Shown piece after piece: positions 1-6,135 of a DNA stretch of 6,135 nucleotides. The position numbers were made by a program, and so were the translations under genes. The notes below the pieces were generated by a model. It worked only from the letters and a program-made list of their open reading frames with translations. It was not told where the DNA came from and made no database searches. Source of the DNA: an uncultured Planctomycetaceae bacterium. GTDB taxonomy: Bacteria; Planctomycetota; Planctomycetia; Pirellulales; Lacipirellulaceae. Position 1 is the stretch's first letter. Each line of letters starts with the position of its first letter. Location: contig CALMBE010000785.1 of the NCBI GenBank assembly GCA_937860165.1, forward strand, positions 1-6,135, read 5' to 3'.

Positions 1-60
1 GCAATCAGTTACGCCGTCGTCCGAAAATGTCACTGGAGGCCGCGCACAGTATATCATTAG

Positions 61-68
61 ATCGAATC
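61..68 (+). repeat. ATCGAATC octamer, copy 1
   Basis: This is the most upstream of four octamers found only in the left 1.5 kb. It lies about 90 bases before the GIY-YIG gene, within a 158-base stretch where I see no gene and no convincing promoter. Its role is unknown; it could be an operator half-site or an insertion footprint. Confidence 0.35.
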
Positions 69-158
69 ACAAAAAATAGGTATTTGTAACTTCACTGGTA
101 CATCGACAAGTACTGCACCCGCCAAGTTGCCATACAATCGAGGGACTCCAGAAAAACC

Positions 159-848
159 ATGGCCCGTACCACGCCCCTCGTCTGTCAGTTCTTGGAAAAC
201 GTTTCCCGCGGTGTACTGGAAGAGTATCAGGACATATTCCGTGAATACACCAAAGATCGGCATGGTATTTATGCACTCTACCGCAATAGCGAACTCTATT
301 ATGTAGGTCTGGCTGGTAACCTGCGCTCGCGACTCAAGCAACACTTGAAGGACGGCCATCGCGACAAGTGGGACACGCTCAGCCTATACATTACTATCGA
401 TCTAAATGCAATCAAAGAGCTTGAATCATTGCTATTGAGAGTACTGCGACCGGAGGGCAACAAAACAGGTGGTCGCTTCGTAAAAGCTGAAAATCTGAGG
501 CGAAAGCTCGTGAAGGACATACGGGAGAGGCATCGCGAGAAAGAATATGCCTTGATGCCAGGACGAAAACGTAAGCCTGTCAAAGTCGTAAAGCGGGTTG
601 AAGACGAGTCGATACCATTGGCCAAGTATGTACGAGACCGAATGCGTTTGCGAGTACGATACAAGGGCAAACTTTATCGGGCTATTTTGCGCAAGGATGG
701 ACAGATTCGTTACGACGGAGTGATTTACAAGACGCCGTCGGCTGCGGGTGCAGCCATACGCGATGGGCGTGCGACGAATGGTTGGCAGTTTTGGCATTAC
801 GAACGCGCACCAGGAGATTGGGTGCCATTATTGAAATTAAGGAAATAG
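159..848 (+). CDS. GIY-YIG nuclease-domain protein with RAMA/DUF2924-like C-terminal domain
   Basis: Predicted DNA endonuclease of 229 residues. The N-terminal half carries the GIY-YIG core: GIY at 36-38, YVG at 48-50, the arginine-containing helix LRSRLKQH at 55-62, and the metal-binding glutamate E89 in ELESLLLRVLRP, followed by P98 and N101, as expected for this fold. A very basic linker (about 117-170) leads to a C-terminal module (about 165-214) with a KGKLYRA strand, a TPSAAGAAI helix and the NGWQFWHY ending. That pattern resembles RAMA or DUF2924 domains, which occur with DNA methylases and nucleases and are thought to contact (modified) DNA. The active-site residues seem intact, so I expect an active enzyme, possibly one that recognises modified DNA; the target is inference. 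The ATG at 159 is the furthest plausible start, with a weak AGGGA at 141-145. The gene stands alone, is less GC-rich than the ABC operon and is followed by a toxin-antitoxin pair, which suits an accessory or defence gene. A housekeeping or homing role cannot be excluded. Confidence 0.82.
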   Translation: MARTTPLVCQFLENVSRGVLEEYQDIFREYTKDRHGIYALYRNSELYYVGLAGNLRSRLKQHLKDGHRDKWDTLSLYITIDLNAIKELESLLLRVLRPEGNKTGGRFVKAENLRRKLVKDIRERHREKEYALMPGRKRKPVKVVKRVEDESIPLAKYVRDRMRLRVRYKGKLYRAILRKDGQIRYDGVIYKTPSAAGAAIRDGRATNGWQFWHYERAPGDWVPLLKLRK

Positions 849-859
849 CACAGTCGAGA

Positions 860-867
860 GATTCGAT
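860..867 (-). repeat. ATCGAATC octamer, copy 2 (minus strand)
   Basis: It reads GATTCGAT on the plus strand, 12 bases after the GIY-YIG stop codon. With copy 1 it brackets the GIY-YIG gene in inverted orientation. Function unknown. Confidence 0.35.
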
Positions 868-926
868 TTGCTAGACGAGGCTCCCGCCATAGAAGTCTGA
901 CAAAGCAAGTTTACAAGTGGGATGAA

Positions 927-949
927 AATTATCTGGACTGGAGATAATT
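927..949. repeat. Perfect 8-bp inverted repeat (AT-rich hairpin)
   Basis: AATTATCT at 927-934 is the exact reverse complement of AGATAATT at 942-949, with a 7-base loop (935-941). No T-tract follows, so it is not a classical intrinsic terminator. It lies five bases before a second, GC-rich hairpin, and the two together may form one dispersed element or a transcript 3' end structure for the GIY-YIG gene. Confidence 0.6.
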
Positions 950-954
950 CTGGT

Positions 955-972
955 TTCCCGCCTACGCGGGAA
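955..972. repeat. Dispersed palindromic repeat with TTCCCGC/GCGGGAA stem
   Basis: TTCCCGC (955-961) pairs perfectly with GCGGGAA (966-972) around the 4-base loop CTAC. Together with the flanking CTGG and TGAC, this matches the very common short palindrome whose minus strand begins GTCATTCCCGC and whose chance translation gives HSRVGG peptides. That repeat is scattered between genes in many Gram-negative genomes, often in high copy number. Its presence here marks an intergenic repeat rather than a gene. Copy number in this genome cannot be seen from one window. Confidence 0.7.
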
Positions 973-991
973 TGACTGGCTGGAGTGGGGC

Positions 992-1010
992 ATTCGATTA
1001 CAGATCGAAT
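992..1010. promoter_or_regulatory. Inverted repeat upstream of hicA, candidate operator
   Basis: ATTCGAT (992-998) and ATCGAAT (1004-1010) form a perfect 7-bp inverted repeat around a 5-base spacer. The right arm plus base 1011 is the octamer ATCGAATC found at three other places in this region. The repeat ends seven bases before the ATG at 1018, the position where a toxin-antitoxin operon would be expected to bind its repressor. The HicB encoded here has no visible DNA-binding domain, so the binding protein, if there is one, is unknown. Confidence 0.45.
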
Positions 1011-1017
1011 CGCAGAA

Positions 1018-1281
1018 ATGAACATGAATCCACGAAAAACCTTACAGCAAATTCTCTCCGGATCGAAGAATATCCGCTTTGCCGATATCCGTCGGCTGGT
1101 CGAGGTGTTTGGCTTTTCATTGTCACGGGTCAACGGTAGCCAGCATATCTTCACCCATCGGGATGTCCCCGAGCTCGTGAATTTGCAGGAAGTTCGGGGG
1201 CAGGCTAAGCCCTATCAGATTCGGCAGTTCCTCAAGCTGGTTGAAGAGTATAATCTAACACTGGAGGACGACACGCCATGA
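1018..1281 (+). CDS. hicA: HicA family type II toxin (mRNA interferase)
   Basis: Probable ribosome-dependent or free mRNA interferase; 87 residues from the preferred ATG at 1018. The core follows the HicA double-stranded-RNA-binding-like fold: a helix around RFADIRRLVEVFGF, strands carrying SRVNGSQHIFTH, and a closing helix QIRQFLKLVEEYNL. The GS-x-H motif is present as GSQH, its histidine (residue 43 from this start) matching the catalytic histidine of HicA toxins. The segment ELVNLQEVRGQAKPYQIRQFL is typical of the longer HicA subgroup. An in-frame GTG at 985 would add 11 residues, but that stretch lies on an inverted repeat and family members usually begin near MNPRK, so 1018 or 1024 is more likely. 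No strong Shine-Dalgarno precedes either ATG. The stop overlaps the hicB start by ATGA, so toxin and antitoxin are probably translationally coupled. The product should be held inactive by HicB. Confidence 0.88.
   Translation: MNMNPRKTLQQILSGSKNIRFADIRRLVEVFGFSLSRVNGSQHIFTHRDVPELVNLQEVRGQAKPYQIRQFLKLVEEYNLTLEDDTP
1263..1267 (+). promoter_or_regulatory. Shine-Dalgarno sequence for hicB inside hicA
   Basis: GGAGG lies 10 bases before the hicB ATG. It is the strongest ribosome-binding site noticed in the window, while hicA has almost none. That difference would favour making more antitoxin than toxin from the shared transcript. Confidence 0.65.
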
Positions 1282-1496
1282 AAGATTTCCACATCAGTAT
1301 CTTTTACAGTGACGAAGACGAGGGATACATCGCCGATATCCCCGACTTGAAGTCTTGCTCCGCGTTTGGTGCGACTGCCGAACAAGCGTTGCACGAAGTA
1401 GAACTCGCCAAAGCAGCTTGGCTCGAAGCTGCACGTATCGAAGGGAAGCCCATTCCCGAACCCAAGTATCGCCCTCTGATTTATCAGGTGAATTGA
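1278..1496 (+). CDS. hicB: HicB family antitoxin, short form
   Basis: Antitoxin of the HicAB pair, 72 residues, expected to bind and block HicA. It shows the HicB partial RNase H-like fold: strand FHISIFYSDEDEGYIADIPDLKSCSAFG (about residues 4-31), then helix TAEQALHEVELAKAAWLEAARIEG (33-56), then the proline-rich tail KPIPEPKYRPLIYQVN. Many HicB proteins carry an extra ribbon-helix-helix or helix-turn-helix domain at the C-terminus; this one ends directly after the core, as in the small HicB subgroup that accompanies the longer HicA type. It should therefore neutralise the toxin, but whether it can bind DNA and regulate the operon alone is unclear. It starts within the hicA stop codon and has its own strong ribosome-binding site. 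No truncation is evident: the length and the YRPLIYQ ending agree with intact family members as I know them. Confidence 0.88.
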   Translation: MKDFHISIFYSDEDEGYIADIPDLKSCSAFGATAEQALHEVELAKAAWLEAARIEGKPIPEPKYRPLIYQVN

Positions 1497-1503
1497 TCGA
1501 ATC
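1496..1503 (+). repeat. ATCGAATC octamer, copy 4
   Basis: It overlaps the last base of the hicB stop codon, so the hicAB pair has one octamer directly before it (1004-1011) and one directly after it. No further exact copy was found in the rest of the window. Function unknown. Confidence 0.35.
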
Positions 1504-1540
1504 CTGAAAGCTCGCTCGACACCGCATCGGTACACGCCTC

Positions 1541-1569
1541 TTGCCCCTCCACGGGCTGTAACTTATACT
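1541..1569 (+). promoter_or_regulatory. Candidate sigma70-like promoter for the ABC operon
   Basis: TTGCCC at 1541-1546 (4 of 6 matches to the -35 consensus) is separated by exactly 17 bases from TATACT at 1564-1569 (5 of 6 matches to the -10). Transcription would begin near 1576 and leave a leader of roughly 120 bases before the ATPase ATG. It is the best promoter match noticed in the 1497-1694 gap. I see no riboswitch or other recognisable structure in the leader. Planctomycete promoters are poorly defined by eye, so this stays provisional. Confidence 0.45.
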
Positions 1570-1694
1570 GGCGGTTTACTTTGAGGCGATGTAGGCAGCC
1601 CACTTAATCGAGGTCCCCGCCGAAATCGTTTCCGGTCCAAGCTGGGCCGACTGTGGATTTATTGCTTTTCCTACCGTACATCCGAAATCTAAAA

Positions 1695-2597
<903 letters not shown>

Positions 2598-2672
2598 GTG
2601 GCAGTGTTTCGAGTCGACACCCCGTAAGCCTTGGTTCCCATCCTAATTTTAGATCGCTAAGTTCATCCTGTT

Positions 2673-4505
2673 ATGGTTCTCGAGAACGAAATCCTTCCCT
2701 ATTGGCAATGGCTCTGGAGTGGCTCCCAGGGATCGCTGGGTGCGCTCGCCCATTTTTTGTTGATTGGCCTGGGGCTCGGTTTGTTTGGCTTGTGCCTGGG
2801 CTATGTCGTCGCAGCGAGTCGGCGAGGATTGCTGCGGGGGGGCGACTTGGTTTACCGCACGATCACCAATGGTGTGAAGGAACTGTGGGAAACCTCGCCC
2901 CGGCGAGTCATGGCCTTGGCGGGGCTGGCGGTTAAGGAGGCCTGGCGGCGGCGGGTGGCAGTCGCGCTGGTGGTGTTTTTTGTCATTCTGATTTTCGCGA
3001 GTTGGTTTCTCAAGAAGGATAGCCAAGACCCCGCGAAACTTTATGTGAGCTTCGTGCTCTCGGCAATCACCTTCCTGGTGCTGGGAATCGCCCTAATATT
3101 GAGTGCGTTCAGTTTGCCAGGAGATTTCAAGTCGAAGACTATTTACACAATCGTCACCAAGCCAGTGCGGGCCGGTGAAATCGTGCTGGGTCGAATTCTG
3201 GGTTTTACGTTCGTCGGGACGGTCTTGCTGGCCATCATGGGGTTGTGTAGCTACGTGTTCGTGGTGCGGTCGCTCGATCACACCCATGAAATCGAGTCAA
3301 AAAGTCTGGTGAACGTCCTTGATGCCGAGGAAAATGTCATCGGTCAGGATGGCCGCACGAGTCGAGACGTATTTCACCGGCACGACGTGGAACTGGACTC
3401 CAATGGCAAGGGTATCGCCGCTTCAAATTTCGCCCACACGCACTCGATCGAGAAACGGGGCGACAAGTTTGTCGTGTCGGGTGCCGAAGGAATCATGCGG
3501 GCTCGGGTGCCTCGTTATGGGAAAATCGCCTTTTTGGATCGTCAAGGAGTTCCCAAGGAGCGTGGCATCAGCGTGGGGAGCGAATGGACCTATCGCAGCT
3601 TTATCGACGGCGGAACCCAAGCCACCGCGATCTGGACGATGGACAACATTGATGAATCCCTCAACATCGAACCGGAAGACGATTCGGACGAAGTGCCCGG
3701 TTTGCCAATCGGCCTGATCGTGCGGGTGTTCCGTACTCACAAAGGGGTTATTGGCCAAGCGATTACGGGTTCGATTGAATTTCGCAACCCGGAGACGGGC
3801 GTGTCTAGCCAAGAAACCGCCTTCTCAGCGCAAGATGCAAAGATTTGGGAGTACACGATACCGCGCAGTCAAATGGATGCCAAAGATAATGAGCTCGACT
3901 TGTACAAGGATTTGGTCTCCAGTACGGGGAAAATCGAGATTCGTATCCAGTGTCTCGAACGGGGGCAATACTACGGTTTTGCCCAGCCGGACCTTTATCT
4001 GCGGCTCCCCGAGGCTTCGCCGCAGGTGAATTATCTCAAGATTTTTCTCAGCATTTGGGTGCAAATGGTGATCGTGATATCCTTGGGAGTAACGGCTAGC
4101 ACCTTGGTGAGTGGGCCGGTGGCGGTGTTGTTTACGGTGGCGTTTATCGTGCTCGGATTTTTCCGACCCTTCTTTGTGGGTGTGGCAACGGGGGCTGAGT
4201 ATGGCGGCGGCCCGGTCGAATCGCTGTACCGACTGGTTACCCAGAAGAACGTCATGACCAAGCTAGAAGAAGGGCTCGGCACGACGCTGATCCAAGGCAC
4301 GGATTGGGTCTTCACCCGATTTATGCTCACCCTGGCCCAGATTTTGCCCGACTTTAATTCCTTGAGCACGGTCGACTATGCGGCATTCGGTTTTGATGTT
4401 CCCGTGGATCGCACGTATCAGGACTTGAGCTTGTGCTTGGCCTATGTGGTGGGCGCGACCCTATTGGGTTACTTCTTATTCCGGACGCGCGAGGTTGCCC
4501 GATGA
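2673..4505 (+). CDS. ABC-2 type permease with large extracytoplasmic domain
   Basis: Integral membrane component of the transporter, 610 residues. Hydrophobic segments are visible at about 24-48, 94-113, 124-147, 169-199, 453-480, 482-505 and 584-604. The stretch between the third and fourth, LPGDFKSKTIYTIVTKPVRAGEIVLGR (147-174, cytoplasmic), is the conserved region of ABC-2/NosY-like permeases. Between the fourth and fifth segments sits a soluble domain of about 250 residues (200-452), unusually large for this family and probably periplasmic. It carries three HxHx[IV]E motifs at 203-208, 235-240 and 255-260, the second followed by LDSNGKG, and a beta-rich remainder. An in-frame stop at 2658 makes the ATG at 2673 the furthest possible ATG start; no Shine-Dalgarno is seen. 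It follows the ATPase by 75 bases and overlaps the next gene by ATGA. Together with the ATPase it likely forms an exporter or a mechanotransmission machine; the substrate is unknown. NosY-like similarity alone does not establish a copper role. Confidence 0.85.
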   Translation: MVLENEILPYWQWLWSGSQGSLGALAHFLLIGLGLGLFGLCLGYVVAASRRGLLRGGDLVYRTITNGVKELWETSPRRVMALAGLAVKEAWRRRVAVALVVFFVILIFASWFLKKDSQDPAKLYVSFVLSAITFLVLGIALILSAFSLPGDFKSKTIYTIVTKPVRAGEIVLGRILGFTFVGTVLLAIMGLCSYVFVVRSLDHTHEIESKSLVNVLDAEENVIGQDGRTSRDVFHRHDVELDSNGKGIAASNFAHTHSIEKRGDKFVVSGAEGIMRARVPRYGKIAFLDRQGVPKERGISVGSEWTYRSFIDGGTQATAIWTMDNIDESLNIEPEDDSDEVPGLPIGLIVRVFRTHKGVIGQAITGSIEFRNPETGVSSQETAFSAQDAKIWEYTIPRSQMDAKDNELDLYKDLVSSTGKIEIRIQCLERGQYYGFAQPDLYLRLPEASPQVNYLKIFLSIWVQMVIVISLGVTASTLVSGPVAVLFTVAFIVLGFFRPFFVGVATGAEYGGGPVESLYRLVTQKNVMTKLEEGLGTTLIQGTDWVFTRFMLTLAQILPDFNSLSTVDYAAFGFDVPVDRTYQDLSLCLAYVVGATLLGYFLFRTREVAR

Positions 4506-6100
4506 ACGAGAACAAATCCTTTTACCGTAAGCTCGTGTATATTCTGCTGTTGGCGGGTTTGTTGATTCCGCTCTCGCAGTTGGGTGCGCCATCGACCCTC
4601 GAAAGCGAAGGAGGGGTGTTAGCCCAGCTACGCAAGGAGCATTACCTCGGTCAAGCCGACCTGGGAGAAATCGATCCGGCTAGCGAAACCATTCGGATGG
4701 CAACCCTTGGGCTGCGTGGCATCGCGGTATCGCTGCTGTGGAACAAGGCCAACGAGTTTAAGAAAAAAGAAGATTGGACCAACTTCAAGGCGACCCTCGA
4801 ACAATTGGCCAAGTTGCAGCCGTACTTTATTTCTTTCTGGAAGTATCAGGCCTGGAATCTCACCTATAACGTCTCGGTCGAATTGGACGATGTCCGTGAT
4901 CGGTTCAGTTATGTCATCCGCGGGATCGAATTTCTCAAGGATGGGATCAAATACAATCGCAAGAACCCGCTCTTGATTTCGGAACTCGGCTGGTTCATCG
5001 GGAACAAGATTGGTCGCGCCGATGAGCATGTCGAATATCGACGGCTCTTTAAGGCGGATGAGGATTTTCACAATAGCTTTACCAATGGCAATCCTCCACC
5101 CCCGGATCAACGGGACAATTGGCTCGTCTCGCGGCGGCAGTACGAGGAATCGATTTCCGTCGTCGACATCGACAAGAAAAGCATCGGCCAAAAGAATCCC
5201 ACGACTTTTTTCGCGGCCCCGGCGATGTCGCAGATCAATTATGCCGAAGCCATCGAGGAAGAAGGGGTATTCCAGGAAAAGGCCAGATTGGCCTGGCGGA
5301 GTGGTGCCAGCTTGTGGCGCGATTATGGAAATCGTGAGATGCGATCTTCGCGGGGAACGCTCATCCAGTTGGCGGAGCTCACCCGCTGGGAACTGGTACA
5401 GAAGAAACTTCAAGCGGAATTCGATGGCCTCTCGACCGGTATTCGAGAATCGATTCTTGCCGAAAAGAAAGCCAAGCTTTCCAAATCGACGCTCTCGGCA
5501 CTTAGCGTTCCTGAGACGCTCCGCAGCGAACAACAGCGCCAGCTCGTTGAGGAGTCGCTGTCCTCGCTCGAAGTGACCCTCGAAGAGATTGCCGCCCGAG
5601 TGGCCACAGACCTTCCTGAAAAAGCGGGGCAGGCCTCGCGGCTCTCCAAGCGAATCGCGGAGAATAATGACCGTATATTCTTAATCAAAAACAATCGGCA
5701 AGTTTCCAATTACGATTTCTGGAAAGTGCGGTGCGACTTTGAACAAACGGCCGATGCCTTGCGAGCGCGGGAATTGGCTTATGCCGCTCGACGGGCCTTC
5801 AAGGAAGATGCCGACCTCTCGGAATCGCAGCGGCTCTACGAGGAATGTTTTGACCTCTGGAAAAAAGTCTTTGTGGCATTTCCGATGCTTAACAATGATT
5901 CCATTATTGGTTCCGACCTGATGGAAGTAATCGATGAGTATGCGGAGGTCCTCATGCAGTTGGACTTGAGCTTTGCCGATGAGGAGATCGACACGAAGTT
6001 TCCGTTGTGGGACGTGTTGGAAGCCAGCGACCAAGAGCGGAAGTATGTTGCACCCATTGCTGAGCACAAGAAGCGCCTTGAGGCCGCGAATGCGGAGTGA
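4502..6100 (+). CDS. Membrane-anchored helical-repeat (TPR-like) protein of the ABC operon
   Basis: Protein of 532 residues, of unknown function. A short basic N-terminus (MNENKSFYRK) and one hydrophobic helix (about 11-27) predict an anchor with the rest outside the cytoplasm; no lipobox cysteine is present. Residues 64-170 look like TPR-type helical pairs, with the diagnostic run LLWNKANEF, then QLAKLQPYFISFWKYQAWNLTYN and FLKDGIKYNRKNPLL. A second helical block (about 405-490) with ARELAYAARRAF and SQRLYEECFDLWKKVF resembles further repeats. Between them, 293-395 is strongly charged and may form long helices or coiled coil. This suggests a scaffold that binds another protein, most simply the external domain of the permease. 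The ATG at 4502 overlaps the permease stop and follows GAGG (4491-4494); a longer reading from 4433 lies wholly inside the permease and is rejected. I recognise similar proteins beside ABC permeases in planctomycetes, without a known function. Confidence 0.75.
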   Translation: MNENKSFYRKLVYILLLAGLLIPLSQLGAPSTLESEGGVLAQLRKEHYLGQADLGEIDPASETIRMATLGLRGIAVSLLWNKANEFKKKEDWTNFKATLEQLAKLQPYFISFWKYQAWNLTYNVSVELDDVRDRFSYVIRGIEFLKDGIKYNRKNPLLISELGWFIGNKIGRADEHVEYRRLFKADEDFHNSFTNGNPPPPDQRDNWLVSRRQYEESISVVDIDKKSIGQKNPTTFFAAPAMSQINYAEAIEEEGVFQEKARLAWRSGASLWRDYGNREMRSSRGTLIQLAELTRWELVQKKLQAEFDGLSTGIRESILAEKKAKLSKSTLSALSVPETLRSEQQRQLVEESLSSLEVTLEEIAARVATDLPEKAGQASRLSKRIAENNDRIFLIKNNRQVSNYDFWKVRCDFEQTADALRARELAYAARRAFKEDADLSESQRLYEECFDLWKKVFVAFPMLNNDSIIGSDLMEVIDEYAEVLMQLDLSFADEEIDTKFPLWDVLEASDQERKYVAPIAEHKKRLEAANAE

Positions 6101-6104
6101 AATC

Positions 6105-6125
6105 CCGGACGGCGTGGCCGTCCGG
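6105..6125 (+). terminator. GC-rich hairpin after the operon, probable terminator
   Basis: CCGGACGGC (6105-6113) pairs perfectly with GCCGTCCGG (6117-6125) around a 3-base loop, five bases after the last stop codon. The position fits transcription termination for the ABC operon. No T-tract follows in the ten bases left in the window, so it may act as a 3'-end stabiliser or be a copy of a dispersed palindrome instead. Confidence 0.5.
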
Positions 6126-6135
6126 CTAGGGCTGA

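Noticed and set aside
84..112. Possible promoter for the GIY-YIG gene (TTGTAA at 84-89)
   Set aside because: The hexamer 17 bases downstream, CAAGTA, does not resemble a -10 element.
868..902. Possible promoters for hicA (TTGCTA at 868-873; CTGACA at 897-902)
   Set aside because: Neither has a convincing -10 at 16-18 bases; the best partner, TAGAAG at 890-895, matches only four of six positions.
837..1154. Minus-strand reading frame of 105 codons across the gap before hicA
   Set aside because: It contains the peptide SHSRVGGKPE, the usual chance translation of the dispersed palindrome at 955-972, and otherwise lies antisense to hicA. No family resemblance.
1543..1556. GCCC/GGGC hairpin after hicB as a terminator
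   Set aside because: The stem is only four base pairs, has no T-tract and overlaps the better-supported promoter candidate.
1653..1694. GTG-initiated N-terminal extension of the ATPase (14 residues)
   Set aside because: The residues are hydrophobic and unlike ABC ATPase N-termini; the ATG at 1695 gives the normal family start.
4433..4501. Upstream extension of the third operon gene by 23 residues
   Set aside because: It lies wholly within the permease gene in another frame, while the ATG at 4502 has a GAGG site and gives a normal basic N-terminus before the membrane helix.
4628..5533. Long minus-strand open frame (301 codons) opposite the third operon gene
   Set aside because: Its composition mirrors the codon bias of the plus-strand gene and no recognisable domain is seen; it is an antisense shadow.

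Overview
This window looks like a chromosomal segment from a member of the Planctomycetota, probably of the Pirellula/Blastopirellula kind. That placement is an inference. It rests on the block from 1695 to 6100: an ABC ATPase, a permease with a very large extracytoplasmic insertion, and a membrane-anchored helical-repeat protein. I recognise this combination as planctomycete-like. Two of the three genes in this block also lack a clear Shine-Dalgarno sequence. No rRNA, tRNA or CRISPR is visible.

Left part (1 to about 1503): an accessory region of small defence- or stability-type genes. The first 158 bases hold no gene I can support. A GIY-YIG nuclease-domain protein with a RAMA/DUF2924-like C-terminus follows (159-848). 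The 848-1018 gap holds two tandem hairpins, one of which is a very common dispersed palindrome. Next comes a compact HicA-HicB toxin-antitoxin pair (1018-1496) whose genes share an ATGA overlap. Four copies of the octamer ATCGAATC lie in the non-coding gaps around these genes and none occur in the rest of the window. One copy forms half of an inverted repeat just upstream of the preferred hicA start.

Right part (1504-6135): a three-gene ABC-exporter-type operon on the same strand. A reasonable sigma70-like promoter (1541-1569) sits upstream of the ATPase. The permease follows after a 75-base gap, and the third gene overlaps the permease stop by ATGA. The ATPase should power the ABC-2-type permease. 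The third protein, anchored by one N-terminal helix and otherwise probably periplasmic, is likely to work with the permease's roughly 250-residue external domain. The transported substrate cannot be read from the sequence. A GC-rich hairpin just after the third stop codon probably ends the operon.

The least ordinary observations are a triplicated HxHx[IV]E motif in the external domain of the permease, the octamer family around the accessory genes, and the GIY-YIG plus RAMA-like domain pairing.
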